This document shows positions 15,745-24,663 of a DNA stretch of 64,000 nt, in pieces (the first letter of the stretch is position 1; each line of letters opens with the position of its first letter). The DNA is taken from positions 310,001 through 374,000 of the forward strand of contig CAVZNF010000015.1 of NCBI GenBank assembly GCA_963776565.1. Reading direction: 5' to 3'. A program made the translations under genes and the position numbers. The stretch is from GMQP-bins7 sp963776565. Its GTDB lineage: Bacteria; Actinomycetota; Thermoleophilia; Gaiellales; Gaiellaceae. Below the pieces are notes generated by a model, which had not been told where the DNA came from, made no database searches, and was given only the letters and a program-made list of their open reading frames with translations.

Positions 15745-17549
15745 CGGAGCCGCCGGAGCAGAGCACCGTGGCGCGGCGCTGCACCGCTTGCGTATGGCGC
15801 GTAGCGACCGAACGCGAGGGCGGCGACCTGGGCGGCCGACGCGAACCACGCAAGGACGAGGAGTGCGGCTCCCAGCGACACGTAGCCGACCGTCGTCAGC
15901 CCGACGAGGTAGAGCGCCGCACCGATCACCGAAAGCCCGAGCTGGTTTGCGAGCACCAGAAGCGCGAGGACGGGACCTATCAGGCCGAGTCCGAAGAGGA
16001 CTGTGCGCTGCCACAGCCGCCCCTCGAGCGGGAGCCAGAGCCAGGCGTAGAGCGACGGAAGAACGAAGACCAGCGCGTACGGCTTCCACAATGCGAGTGC
16101 GAGTGCGACAAGTCCGAGCGCTCCGAGCGCTATCGCGAGCCCGGCCAGCCGCTCCTCGGGCGAGGGCGCGGCAAACGGCACGAGCCGGCGTCGGCCGAGA
16201 AGCCAGACGATCGCGAAGGTGCCGGAGAGCAGCATCAGTCCGACGATCGGAGGCTCGCTGAGAACATCGGTGAACGGTGCGAGGGGAAGCGGGGCACCCG
16301 TCGGGAACACGCCGGCGAACGCGCCGAGCCACACGAGTGCGCCCGCGAGGAGCGCAAAGCCGAACCGCGTCCGCAGCGCTCGTAGCGCAGGTCTGAAGGG
16401 GAGCGAGCGACGGCGTCCGCGCACGATCAGGTCGAAGACGCCCAGAGCGAAGGGAACCACCGCGAGCACCAGCGTGAGTCGCACGGTCCAACCGCTCGCG
16501 GCGCGATCGCCGAAGAAGAGGCTGTCGGGCGTACGGAAAGCGCCTCCCACGCTGGCGTCGAGCGAGCCGAGCAGCGCCTCGCTCGCTCGGCCGAGCTTGC
16601 CGAACCGCACGATGTCGATTGCCGCGGCGCCGCTGCCGACGGCAGCCGCCGAGTCGTCCGGATCCGTCGCGGTGAGGGTCACGGCGGCGATCCCATGCCC
16701 GAGCAACCGCCCCTGCTCGTCACCGGCGAACGGAATCCCCAGATCGACGAGCTGGGTCGAGACGGAGGGAAGTGCCGGTCGGATGCGTGTCTCCTCTTCG
16801 ATGCGTGCCGCTGCAGTCGAGACGAGCGGACGTGCCGGAGACACGGGCTCGTCCCCCGCTATCGCGAGGCGCGGTCGAGCGGTTCCGCCGAGCCCATCGA
16901 GAACGACGGCAGCAATCGCGGAGCGAGCGAGCGGCGATGTCGTCGCGAAGCGCTCAGCTCCCGCGCCGCCGTACGCGCCGGCGTCGGTGGAGACGAGCAC
17001 CAACGTGTGCTGAGGCGTCGGGTCCGGCCCAACGTCCTGCGGAGCGAATCCGCGGGCGAGCTCGATGAGAGCCGCCGTTCCGGACGCGTTGTCTCCGATG
17101 GTTCGAGACGGCCCGGCGTTGTCTCGGTGAGCAACGACGACGATCGTATCCTCGGAGCGGCCGGGAACGACGGTGATGACGTTGCGCAACTCGACGTGTC
17201 CCAGATCCGCGAGGTCCTCGGTCCACACGTCCTCCTCGGAACTGAGCCCGAGAGCGGCGATCGTCTCCGAGTACCAGCGCGTTGCCTGCGCCGCTCCCTC
17301 CGAGCCCGGTACCCGCGACGGGAACTCGGTCGACAGCGATTGCGCCAGCGTCGCCGCATTCGGGCCGTCGAACAGCGGCTCGAGTGGCGAGCGAGGGAGC
17401 GTGCCCGTTGTCGAGATCGAAAACAGAAAGGCGAGAATGGCAGGAGCGACGACAACGAAGCCCACGCGCACGAGCCGTGCGTTAAGAGGGCGTTCAACAG
17501 TGCCGCGACGCAGCCGGCGACCGCGCGTCCGGGGCCGAGCTGCTTCCAT
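15741..17549 (-). CDS. M28-like peptidase domain membrane protein
   Basis: About 602 residues. A basic N-terminus and membrane helix (VRVGFVVVAPAILAFLFSI) precede an M28 aminopeptidase-like domain with VVVAHRDNAGPS and GDNASGTAALIELAR. At least six hydrophobic helices follow in the C-terminal half. Zinc-ligand His and Asp residues of the first two motifs are present. The usual acidic pair after the third strand is not obvious: the matching place reads STDAGAYGGAGAERF instead of an EE motif, so catalysis is doubtful. ATG 17549 is chosen because a TACTAT element lies 9 nt upstream and longer starts would run into the response regulator promoter. Confidence 0.75.
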   Translation of the reverse strand: MEAARPRTRGRRLRRGTVERPLNARLVRVGFVVVAPAILAFLFSISTTGTLPRSPLEPLFDGPNAATLAQSLSTEFPSRVPGSEGAAQATRWYSETIAALGLSSEEDVWTEDLADLGHVELRNVITVVPGRSEDTIVVVAHRDNAGPSRTIGDNASGTAALIELARGFAPQDVGPDPTPQHTLVLVSTDAGAYGGAGAERFATTSPLARSAIAAVVLDGLGGTARPRLAIAGDEPVSPARPLVSTAAARIEEETRIRPALPSVSTQLVDLGIPFAGDEQGRLLGHGIAAVTLTATDPDDSAAAVGSGAAAIDIVRFGKLGRASEALLGSLDASVGGAFRTPDSLFFGDRAASGWTVRLTLVLAVVPFALGVFDLIVRGRRRSLPFRPALRALRTRFGFALLAGALVWLGAFAGVFPTGAPLPLAPFTDVLSEPPIVGLMLLSGTFAIVWLLGRRRLVPFAAPSPEERLAGLAIALGALGLVALALALWKPYALVFVLPSLYAWLWLPLEGRLWQRTVLFGLGLIGPVLALLVLANQLGLSVIGAALYLVGLTTVGYVSLGAALLVLAWFASAAQVAALAFGRYAPYASGAAPRHGALLRRLR

Positions 17550-17557
17550 CGCGGGGC

Positions 17558-17564
17558 TATAGTA
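17558..17564. promoter_or_regulatory. Overlapping divergent -10 elements
   Basis: TATAGT (17558-17563, plus) and TACTAT (complement of 17559-17564, minus) overlap by five bases. The minus element lies 9 nt before the M28-like ATG; the plus element lies upstream of the response regulator with a leader of about 30 nt. The two promoters should exclude each other. Confidence 0.55.
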
Positions 17565-17601
17565 GGCGCGCCGAGGGCCGCCGGTCCTCGCGACCTCTCC
17601 G

Positions 17602-18303
17602 ATGCCTACTTCCGCTTCGACAATCCTCCTCGTCGACGACGAAGAATCGATCCAGACCTTGCTCACCTATCCGCTCGAGCGGGACGGGTACTCCGTCGTC
17701 CAGGCTCGCGACGGCGAAGAGGCGCTTCGGAAGTTCGACGAGCAGCCGGTCGATCTCGTCGTTCTCGACGTGATGCTGCCGCGCCTCGACGGGCTCGAGG
17801 TCTGCAAGCGGCTCCGCAGCCAGAGCAACGTCCCGATCATCATGCTCACGGCTCGCGGGGAGGAGCTCGACAAGGTTCTCGGCCTGGAGCTCGGCGCGGA
17901 CGACTACATCACCAAGCCGTTCTCGATCCGCGAGTTCCGCAGCCGTATCCGCGCTCTCCTTCGGCGCGCGGCGTCGCCACATCTCGCGGGCGAGCGCGAG
18001 GAGCTCATCGAGCGCGGCGAGCTGCGTATCGACGTCCCGCGGCGAACCGTCGAGGTTCGCGGCGAGGCCGTTCAGCTCACGTTCATCGAGTTCGAGATGC
18101 TCGTCGTGCTCGCGCAGAGCCCTGGCGTCGTGTACTCACGGCGGGAGCTCCTCGAGCGCCTTCGAGGTGGCGCCGACTATCGCGAGCCACGCACCATCGA
18201 CGTGCACGTCCGCCATCTGCGCGAGAAGATCGAGCGGGATCCGAGCGACCCCGAGCTGATCCTCACGATGCGCGGCGCGGGCTATCGCTTCAGGTCGGAG
18301 TAA
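17602..18303 (+). CDS. OmpR/PhoB-family response regulator
   Basis: 233 residues. The receiver domain (about 8-120) has the acidic pair DDEES, the phospho-acceptor Asp in LVVLDVMLPRLDG, the Thr in IIMLTARGEE and the Lys in YITKPFS. The C-terminal winged helix (about 140-230) has LTFIEFEMLVVLAQSPG and DVHVRHLREKIE and ends GAGYRF. A sensor kinase gene starts 4 nt downstream, forming a two-component pair. The target genes and signal are unknown. Confidence 0.95.
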   Translation: MPTSASTILLVDDEESIQTLLTYPLERDGYSVVQARDGEEALRKFDEQPVDLVVLDVMLPRLDGLEVCKRLRSQSNVPIIMLTARGEELDKVLGLELGADDYITKPFSIREFRSRIRALLRRAASPHLAGEREELIERGELRIDVPRRTVEVRGEAVQLTFIEFEMLVVLAQSPGVVYSRRELLERLRGGADYREPRTIDVHVRHLREKIERDPSDPELILTMRGAGYRFRSE

Positions 18304-18307
18304 CCGC

Positions 18308-19765
18308 GTGTCGCTCCCGGGCGGAATCCGGATCCGCATCGTCCTCGTTCTCGTCGGGATCGTCGCCGGCGCTCTCGGCACCGCCTACATGATCGTCGTG
18401 CCGTCACTCGAGCGGCGGCTGGTCGACGCACGACTGGAGCAGTTGTCGAGCGTCGGCGCGCCGCTCGCACGCAAGCTGCCCGCGGACACGCTTCTGTGGC
18501 AGGACCGCGTGGAGAGCTACCAGGTCGAGACGAACGCACGCGTGGTCGCCTTCGGCGTGCTCTCGAAGAACCGACAGGCGCTCTCGGTCGTCGCCGATTC
18601 GCGCACGAAGAGCTCGCGGGACGTCCAGAACGATCCGGTTGCGCTCGCAGCGCTCGCGTCGGGTGATCTCGAGCAGAAGTGGGTGGTCGTCGCGGGCGAG
18701 GATTACGCGGAGGTCGCGGTGCCGGCTGGGCCAGAGACCGTCGTGCTCTTCCAGGCCGCCCTCGCGGACTCGCTCGCCACCGTGCAGATCGTCCGCGAGC
18801 GCCTCCTGCTGGCGACGGCGTTTGCGCTCGTGCTCGCCCTGATCCTCGGCCTGACGGCTGCCGGAATGCTGTCGCATCGCCTGCTTCGACTCGAGTCTGC
18901 CGCGGAGCGGATTGCTGGCGGCGACTTCGGCGCGCCGATCGTCGATCACGGCAACGACGAGATCGGCGAGCTCGCTCGCGCGTTCGACCGCATGCGCGTT
19001 CAGCTCGCGCAGCTCGACAACGCGCGCAAGGAGTTCGTCGCAAACGCCTCCCATGAACTGCGTACCCCGCTGTTCTCGATCGGAGGCTTTCTGGAGCTCC
19101 TCGCGGACGAGGACATCGACGAGGAGACGCGTCGCGGCTTCATCGAAACGATGCAGGGGCAGGTTCAGCGTCTCGCGCGGCTCTCCACCGATCTCCTCGA
19201 CCTCTCGCGGGTCGATGCTGGGCAGCTCATGGTGATGCTCGAACCGGTCGATCTCGGCGGCGTCGTGGAGATGCTGGCCGGTGAGATCGGGCATTTGGCT
19301 GTCTCGACCGGCCACGAGCTGCGCACGGCCATCGACGACGACGTGTGGTGCCTCGGCGACGATGCTCGCATCCTCCAGATCGGACGCGCGCTCGCAACCA
19401 ACGCGATGACCCATACCCCGGCCGGGACGACGGTGACCTTGCGAGCCCGCCGGAGGAGCGATCGCGCGGAGTTGTCGGTCGAGGATGACGGGCCAGGGAT
19501 CCCCGAGACCCAGCAAGAGGCCGTCTTCGCGCGGTTCTACCGCGTCGAGGGTGGAATGGCGTCCGGCAGCGGGCTCGGCCTCGCCATCGCCCGCGAGATC
19601 GCGCGAATCATGGGCGGAGATGTTCGACTCGACTCCGAGGGCCAGCCGACGCGATTCACGCTCGATCTTCCCGCGGAGCCGATTCCGCCGGGCGCTCCGC
19701 GCAGCACGCAGGTGTTTTCACGTGAAAACGCAGCGCCGGCGCCCGAGCGCGTCCCCCAGGGCTAG
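18308..19765 (+). CDS. Sensor histidine kinase
   Basis: 485 residues. TM1 (about 7-30) and TM2 (about 165-190) flank an extracytoplasmic sensor region of about 130 residues. A HAMP linker is followed by the HisKA box EFVANASHELRTPLFS with the phospho-accepting His, then the ATPase domain with the N-box region around RALATNAMTHTP, DDGPGIPETQQ and GSGLGLAIAREI. GTG 18308 follows the response regulator closely. A parS-like palindrome is embedded in the codons for VFSRENA near the end, where the protein is low complexity and can tolerate it. Confidence 0.94.
   Translation: MSLPGGIRIRIVLVLVGIVAGALGTAYMIVVPSLERRLVDARLEQLSSVGAPLARKLPADTLLWQDRVESYQVETNARVVAFGVLSKNRQALSVVADSRTKSSRDVQNDPVALAALASGDLEQKWVVVAGEDYAEVAVPAGPETVVLFQAALADSLATVQIVRERLLLATAFALVLALILGLTAAGMLSHRLLRLESAAERIAGGDFGAPIVDHGNDEIGELARAFDRMRVQLAQLDNARKEFVANASHELRTPLFSIGGFLELLADEDIDEETRRGFIETMQGQVQRLARLSTDLLDLSRVDAGQLMVMLEPVDLGGVVEMLAGEIGHLAVSTGHELRTAIDDDVWCLGDDARILQIGRALATNAMTHTPAGTTVTLRARRRSDRAELSVEDDGPGIPETQQEAVFARFYRVEGGMASGSGLGLAIAREIARIMGGDVRLDSEGQPTRFTLDLPAEPIPPGAPRSTQVFSRENAAPAPERVPQG
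19714..19729. promoter_or_regulatory. parS-like palindrome GTTTTCACGTGAAAAC
   Basis: Perfect 16-bp palindrome. Its inner 12 bp TTTCACGTGAAA equal the core of the conserved ParB-binding site TGTTTCACGTGAAACA; the outer two bases on each side differ. It lies 9 kb from parB and about 14-15 kb from the origin, inside the histidine kinase coding region. Confidence 0.75.
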
Positions 19766-19780
19766 CTCCCGGCATCCATC

Positions 19781-19786
19781 TACGAT
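19781..19786 (+). promoter_or_regulatory. -10 element TACGAT for moaC
   Basis: TACGAT, then 6 nt, then the moaC GTG at 19793, with no Shine-Dalgarno. Probable leaderless promoter. Confidence 0.6.
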
Positions 19787-19792
19787 CTGCTC

Positions 19793-20244
<452 letters not shown>

Positions 20245-20248
<4 letters not shown>

Positions 20249-20730
20249 ACGCAGCTGTTCTCACCGTCTCGGACGGCGTCAGCGCGGGCGTTCGCGAAGA
20301 CTCGTCGGGCGATCTGTTGGAGAGCCTCCTCCAAGAGGATGGGTTCGAGGTCGAACGGCGGATCGTCTCCGACGACGCTGATCTGATCGCTTCGGCCATG
20401 CGGGAGCTGGCCGATTCCGGGGTGGCAGTCGTTCTCACGACCGGGGGTACGGGCTTCGCGCCTCGTGATGTCACGCCCGAGGCGACGCGTTCCGTGGTGG
20501 AGCGCGAGGCGCCGGGTCTGGCGGAGGCGGTTCGCGCGGACGCCATCGCGCGCACGCCGCACGCACTGCTCTCGCGTGGCATCGCCGGTCTGCGCGGAGC
20601 CACGCTGATCGTGAACCTCCCGGGATCGCCGGGCGGTTGTCGCGACGGGTTCGCGGTGATCCAGCCGGCGCTGCGGCACGGTCTGGAGCTCGCAGCGGGC
20701 GACACGTCGACCCCGCATCGGCAGACGTGA
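20245..20730 (+). CDS. mog: MogA/MoaB family molybdopterin adenylyltransferase
   Basis: 161 residues of the MPT-binding fold. It starts VNAAVLTVSDGVSAG, has LTTGGTGFAPRDVTPEA (the MPT-binding GGTG motif) and NLPGSPGGCRDGFAVI near the end. It adenylates molybdopterin before metal insertion by MoeA. Start GTG overlaps the moaC stop, and the stop overlaps the GTG of the UbiA gene, so the three form one transcript. MoaB and MogA are hard to separate from sequence alone. Confidence 0.92.
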
Positions 20731-21599
20731 CGACCGGCGCGACCGCTGCGCCTCTGCCGCGGCGCCTCGCGTCGCTGGTGCGCATCGAGCACACCGTGTT
20801 CGCGCTTCCGTTCGCGTACGTCGGTGCGTTCCTCTCGCTCGACGCATGGCCGGGGCTCACGAACGTGGTCTGGGTGACGGTGGCCATGGTCGGCGCACGC
20901 ACGCTCGCGATGTCGATCAATCGGCTCGTCGATGCGGAACTGGATGCACGCAACCCGCGCACTGCGACCCGCGAGCTTCCGTCGGGAGCGCTTTCGCGCG
21001 CGCAGGTCCTCGGCTTGTGCCTCTTGTCACTAGTCGTCTTCCTGGTCGCCGTCTTCCAACTCGACCCTGTCGTCCGCTGGCTGTGGCCGATTCCGGTCGT
21101 GATGTTCGTCATCTACCCGTACCTCAAGCGGGTCACCTGGCTGTGCCACCTCTGGCTCGGCGCGTGCCTCGGACTCGCTCCGCTGGGCGCCTGGCTCGCG
21201 ATGACGGGGACGGCGCCGTGGGAGGCATGGGCGATCGGCGCTGCTGTCGCGCTGTGGGTGGCCGGCTTCGACCTCTTCTACTCGCTCTTCGACCTCGATC
21301 ACGATCGCGCGGAAGGGCTCCACTCCTGGGCCGTTCGCTTCGGCGAGCGCGGCGTCTTCATCGGCGCGCGCGTCCTCCACTCCGGCACGGTTGCGTTGCT
21401 CGCGCTGGCCGGTTTGGGACTCGACGTCTCGTTTTTCTACTGGCTTGGAGTCGTCGCGACGGCGGCGCTGCTCGCGTACGAGCACTCGATCGTGCGGCCC
21501 GGCGACCTGCGCCGCCTCGATGCCGCCTTCTTCACGCTCAACGGCGTGATCAGCGTCGTGTTCTTCGTCTTCGTCGCGCTGGACGTCCTCGTCGCGTGA
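20727..21599 (+). CDS. UbiA-family prenyltransferase, likely menaquinone pathway
   Basis: 290-residue integral membrane enzyme with about eight helices. The two Asp-rich prenyl-diphosphate motifs are NRLVDAELDARNP and DLFYSLFDLDHDRAEG, and HSWAVRFGERG follows the second. It probably prenylates a menaquinone precursor (futalosine-pathway MqnP type) or 4-hydroxybenzoate. The GTG at 20727 overlaps the mog stop and keeps the RIEHTVFALPFAY opening typical of the family. The ccmA GTG overlaps its stop, linking quinone and cytochrome-c biogenesis genes. Confidence 0.9.
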   Translation: MTTGATAAPLPRRLASLVRIEHTVFALPFAYVGAFLSLDAWPGLTNVVWVTVAMVGARTLAMSINRLVDAELDARNPRTATRELPSGALSRAQVLGLCLLSLVVFLVAVFQLDPVVRWLWPIPVVMFVIYPYLKRVTWLCHLWLGACLGLAPLGAWLAMTGTAPWEAWAIGAAVALWVAGFDLFYSLFDLDHDRAEGLHSWAVRFGERGVFIGARVLHSGTVALLALAGLGLDVSFFYWLGVVATAALLAYEHSIVRPGDLRRLDAAFFTLNGVISVVFFVFVALDVLVA

Positions 21600-22180
21600 T
21601 CCGCGGCCGCGGCCTCGAGAAGCGGTACGGGCGCAAGCGTGTGCTGCCTGCCATGGACGTGGCCGTGCCCGAGCGCGGGTTCGCCGTCGTCACGGGACCG
21701 AACGGGAGCGGCAAGACGACCTTGCTGCGCATGTTCGCGGGCCTCACTGCGCCGACGCGCGGGGAGCTCGTCGTCGGCGCGGACCGTTCCCAGCTCGGCT
21801 ACCTCGCCCACGAGCCGCTCGTCTACCGCGAGCTCACCGCCGTCGAGAACCTCGACCTCTATGGACGGCTCTACCGCGTGTCCGAGAGACGCGAGCGGAT
21901 CGGCATGCTCCTCGAGCGCTTCTCCCTGTGGGAGGCGCGCAGCGAGCGGGTATCGACCTACTCCCGAGGGATGACGCAGCGGCTCGCGCTCTGCCGGGCT
22001 CTGCTCCACGACCCCGAGCTGCTCGTCCTCGACGAGCCGTACTCCGCTCTGGATGAGGCTGGAGCCGCGCTGCTCGATCGCGAGCTCCAGGCGCTGTCCG
22101 GCATGCGAACCGTCGTCGTCGCGACGCATGAGCCGGCGCGTCTCGCGGCGCTGGCAACACAGGAGCTCGCGCTCGCGTGA
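21596..22180 (+). CDS. ccmA: Heme exporter ATP-binding protein CcmA
   Basis: 194-residue ABC ATPase. Walker A GPNGSGKTTLL, the signature STYSRGMTQRL, Walker B LLVLDEPYSALDE and the switch His in VVVATHEPARL are present. Its short length and the following ccmB and ccmC identify it as CcmA of the cytochrome c maturation system, which handles release of heme to CcmE. GTG 21596 overlaps the UbiA stop. The stop overlaps the ccmB GTG. Confidence 0.9.
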   Translation: MIRGRGLEKRYGRKRVLPAMDVAVPERGFAVVTGPNGSGKTTLLRMFAGLTAPTRGELVVGADRSQLGYLAHEPLVYRELTAVENLDLYGRLYRVSERRERIGMLLERFSLWEARSERVSTYSRGMTQRLALCRALLHDPELLVLDEPYSALDEAGAALLDRELQALSGMRTVVVATHEPARLAALATQELALA

Positions 22181-22815
22181 CCTACCTCGCCGACGTCGTC
22201 GCGCTGACGCGCAAGGACCTCCGGGTCGAGCTCCGGGGCCGCGACACCCTGCCCGCGATGCTCCTCTTCGTCCTCTCGACGCTCGTCGTCTTCCATTTCG
22301 CGCTCCCGGAGGCCTCCGGCGACACGGCCGCATACGGGCTGCTCTGGGTCGCGATCGTGTTCACTGCGCTGCTCGGACTTGCGCGCGCTTGGGTTCCCGA
22401 GCAGGAGCACGGCGTGCTCGACGGTCTCGTCCTCGCGCCGTGCGACCGCAGCGCGATCTGGCTCGGGAAGACGCTCGCGACGCTCGCGTTCCTGCTCGCC
22501 TCCCAGGCAGTGGCTCTGCCGGCGTTCGTCCTCTTCTTCGAGCCGCTGGACACGACCGCGCTGGCGGCCGTCCTTCTTGCCGACATCGGCATCTGCGCGG
22601 TCGGCTCGCTCATGTCGGCGATGGCCGCGGCTGGACGATCCAGAGAAGTTCTCCTGCCACTCCTCGTCCTTCCCCTCGCCATCCCGCTGATCGTGGGCGG
22701 CGTGGGCGCCGCGGTGTCCGAGGACGGCCAGCGCTTCCTGCTCTTCCTGCTGCTGTACGACGCGGTCTTCGCGGTACTCTCGTGGGCGTCCTTCGAGTAC
22801 GTCGTCACGGAGTAG
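22177..22815 (+). CDS. ccmB: Heme exporter permease CcmB
   Basis: 212-residue membrane protein with six predicted helices. Its opening ADVVALTRKDLRVELRGRDTLPAMLLF and the following hydrophobic segments match CcmB. WVPEQEHGVLDGLVLAPCDRSAIWLGK is the conserved cytoplasmic region. It pairs with CcmA in cytochrome c maturation. It overlaps ccmA by 4 nt and is followed at once by ccmC. Confidence 0.92.
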   Translation: MTYLADVVALTRKDLRVELRGRDTLPAMLLFVLSTLVVFHFALPEASGDTAAYGLLWVAIVFTALLGLARAWVPEQEHGVLDGLVLAPCDRSAIWLGKTLATLAFLLASQAVALPAFVLFFEPLDTTALAAVLLADIGICAVGSLMSAMAAAGRSREVLLPLLVLPLAIPLIVGGVGAAVSEDGQRFLLFLLLYDAVFAVLSWASFEYVVTE

Positions 22816-22819
22816 CCAC

Positions 22820-23507
22820 CTGAGCGTCTCGTCACTTCGCAGCCTGCCAAGTCTCGCCGGGCTCGCTGCGTTCGCCATGGGTCTCGCGCTCGTCCTCGCT
22901 CTCATCGTGGCGCCGGAGGATGCGGACCAGGGGATCTCGCAGCGGATCTTCTACATCCACGTTCCGATCGCGCTGACGGCGTACTTCTGCTTCGGGCTCG
23001 GGGCGTTCAAGGCGCTTCTGCCACCTGTGGAAGGGTGACGAGCGGTACGACCTCGAGAGCTACGTCGCGATCCATCAGGGGACGATCTTCGGCGCGCTCA
23101 CGCTCATCACGGGTTCGATCTGGGCCCGCGCGTCGTGGGGCGTCTGGTGGACGTGGAGCTCGAACCAGCTCGTGCTGTTCCTCGTGCTCTTCCTCTTCTA
23201 CTGCGCGTACTTCATGCTCCGCTTCTCGCTCGAGGACGGCCCGCGACGAGCGCGGTCGTCGGCGGTGTACGCGCTCTTCGGCGTCGCGCTCATTCCGGTG
23301 AGCTTCCTCGCCATCCGTCTGGCCGAGGACTTCATCCATCCCACCGTCTTCACGCGCGACGGCCCTCAGATGAGCGCCACGATGTTCGCGACGTTCGTCG
23401 TGTGCTGGGGAGCAGTGACGTTGCTCGCGTACGTCCTGTACCGGGTCGAGCTCGCCGGGAAGCGGCTCGACGCCAATCTGCGGGAGCTGCGCGAGGTGCT
23501 GCAGTGA
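22820..23507 (+). CDS. ccmC: Heme transporter CcmC, reading frame broken once
   Basis: Membrane protein that carries heme to CcmE. Conserved blocks are QRIFYIHVPIALTAYF (His), AIHQGTIFGALTLITGSIW (His) and the tryptophan-rich WGVWWTWSSNQLVL. The first frame reaches a TGA at 23038; the rest is one base out. Dropping one C at 23021-23022 gives KALLHLWKGDERYDLESY and a protein of about 229 residues. The start is unclear: no ATG or GTG precedes the first helix, so CTG 22820 or ATG 22877 are the candidates. The stop overlaps the ccmD-like GTG. Confidence 0.88.
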
Positions 23508-23665
23508 GCTGGAGCCAGAGCGAGCTGGTCGCCGCGGCGTACTCCGTCGTCTTCGTGTTCGTCCTCGTCTACGTGGCGATCATCGCCGCAAAACTGGCAC
23601 GTCTCCAGCGCGAGACGGCAGAGCTCGTCGAGCTCGCTCGCGCCAAGTCGAGCGTCGACGCGTGA
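23504..23665 (+). CDS. ccmD: Small CcmD-like membrane protein
   Basis: 53 residues starting at a GTG that overlaps the ccmC stop. One membrane helix (SVVFVFVLVYVAIIAAKLA) is followed by a short charged cytoplasmic helix (RLQRETAELVELARAK), the layout of CcmD. CcmD helps release holo-CcmE from CcmABC. Identification rests on size, topology and position after ccmC, because the family is poorly conserved. Confidence 0.8.
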   Translation: MSWSQSELVAAAYSVVFVFVLVYVAIIAAKLARLQRETAELVELARAKSSVDA

Positions 23666-23849
23666 CCCGCCGCGCGGACGCATATGCTGCGCTCGTGGTG
23701 ACGAGACCCCTGCCGCTCCAGGCGCCGACCGCCTTCGTCCGGATCAGGCCGCGCGGGGTGCGCCTGTGCGGCGAGGCGCGTCGGAGTACGGCGCGCCGCT
23801 GCGCGCCTCGTCGGCCGAGCCGCAAGTAGCTCCGCACGCCGGCCGGCGT

Positions 23850-23855
23850 TACGCT
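23850..23855 (+). promoter_or_regulatory. -10 element TACGCT for the SAM hydroxide adenosyltransferase
   Basis: TACGCT, then 7 nt, then GTG 23863. It lies at the end of a 197-nt spacer (23666-23862) in which nothing else was recognised. Confidence 0.6.
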
Positions 23856-23862
23856 CCGCGGC

Positions 23863-24663
23863 GTGTTCATCACGTTCCTGAGCGATTTCGGGCTGAAGGA
23901 CGACTTCGTCGGAACGTGCCACGGCGTCATCAAGCGGATCGCGCCCGAGACGCAGATCATCGACATCACGCACGGGATCCCGGCGACGTCGGTGCTCCAG
24001 GGCGCGCTCGTCCTGGCGAACACGATCGGGTTCATGCCAGTCGGCGTCCACCTTGCGATCGTCGACCCCGGTGTCGGGGGGCCGAGGCGGCCGCTTGCCC
24101 TTCGAGACGCCGACGGCCGCATGTACGTCGGTCCGGACAACGGCCTCCTCCTGCCGGCAGCGAGTCGCGCGGGCATCGAGGCCGCCTACGAGCTTGCGAA
24201 TCCTGCGTACGCGCTCGACTCGATCTCGAGGACGTTCCACGGACGCGACCTCTTCAGCCCGGCCGCTGCGCACCTCGCGACCGGCGTCGCGCTCGAGGAG
24301 CTCGGCCCGCCGGTCCACCCGGAAGGCCTCATTCGCCTGGACCTGCCCGAGCCCGTCGTCACGGACGGTGTGCTTCACGCGACGCTTCTCTACGTTGACA
24401 GCTTCGGCAACATCGCCCTGAATCTCGACCGCGACGACGTCGAGGCGCTCGGCATGACCTCGGGCACGCGTGTCGAGCTGGAGATCTCCGGCGAGCGCTA
24501 CTACGCGGTCATGGCAAGGACGTTCGCGGACGCGCGGCCCGGCGACGTGATCCTCTACGAGGACAGCTACAAGAACATGTCGCTCGCGATCTCCCGCGGG
24601 AGCGCGGCGCGCATGTTGCACGCCTCGCCCGGGCAAGAGATCCGGATCATGATCCCGAGCTAG
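23863..24663 (+). CDS. SAM hydroxide adenosyltransferase (DUF62)
   Basis: 266 residues. The family hydrolyses S-adenosylmethionine to adenosine and methionine and is related to fluorinase and chlorinase. The N-terminal domain has FITFLSDFGLKDDFVGTCHGV, IIDITHGIP and VGPDNGLL; the C-terminal domain has YVDSFGNIALNL. The DFG..D motif and the DxFGN element are intact. No halogenase-specific loop was checked. It has a probable leaderless GTG start. The stop codon overlaps the stop of the convergent amidase gene. Confidence 0.93.
   Translation: MFITFLSDFGLKDDFVGTCHGVIKRIAPETQIIDITHGIPATSVLQGALVLANTIGFMPVGVHLAIVDPGVGGPRRPLALRDADGRMYVGPDNGLLLPAASRAGIEAAYELANPAYALDSISRTFHGRDLFSPAAAHLATGVALEELGPPVHPEGLIRLDLPEPVVTDGVLHATLLYVDSFGNIALNLDRDDVEALGMTSGTRVELEISGERYYAVMARTFADARPGDVILYEDSYKNMSLAISRGSAARMLHASPGQEIRIMIPS

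Noticed and set aside
15741..17666. A longer start for the M28-like protein at 17666
   Set aside because: It would overlap the start of the response regulator and the shared promoter, and the extra residues are not membrane-protein-like; ATG 17549 has a promoter element at the expected distance.
23666..23862. A hidden small gene in the spacer before the SAM hydroxide adenosyltransferase
   Set aside because: No frame has a plausible start with either a -10 element or a Shine-Dalgarno, and short translations show no recognisable pattern.
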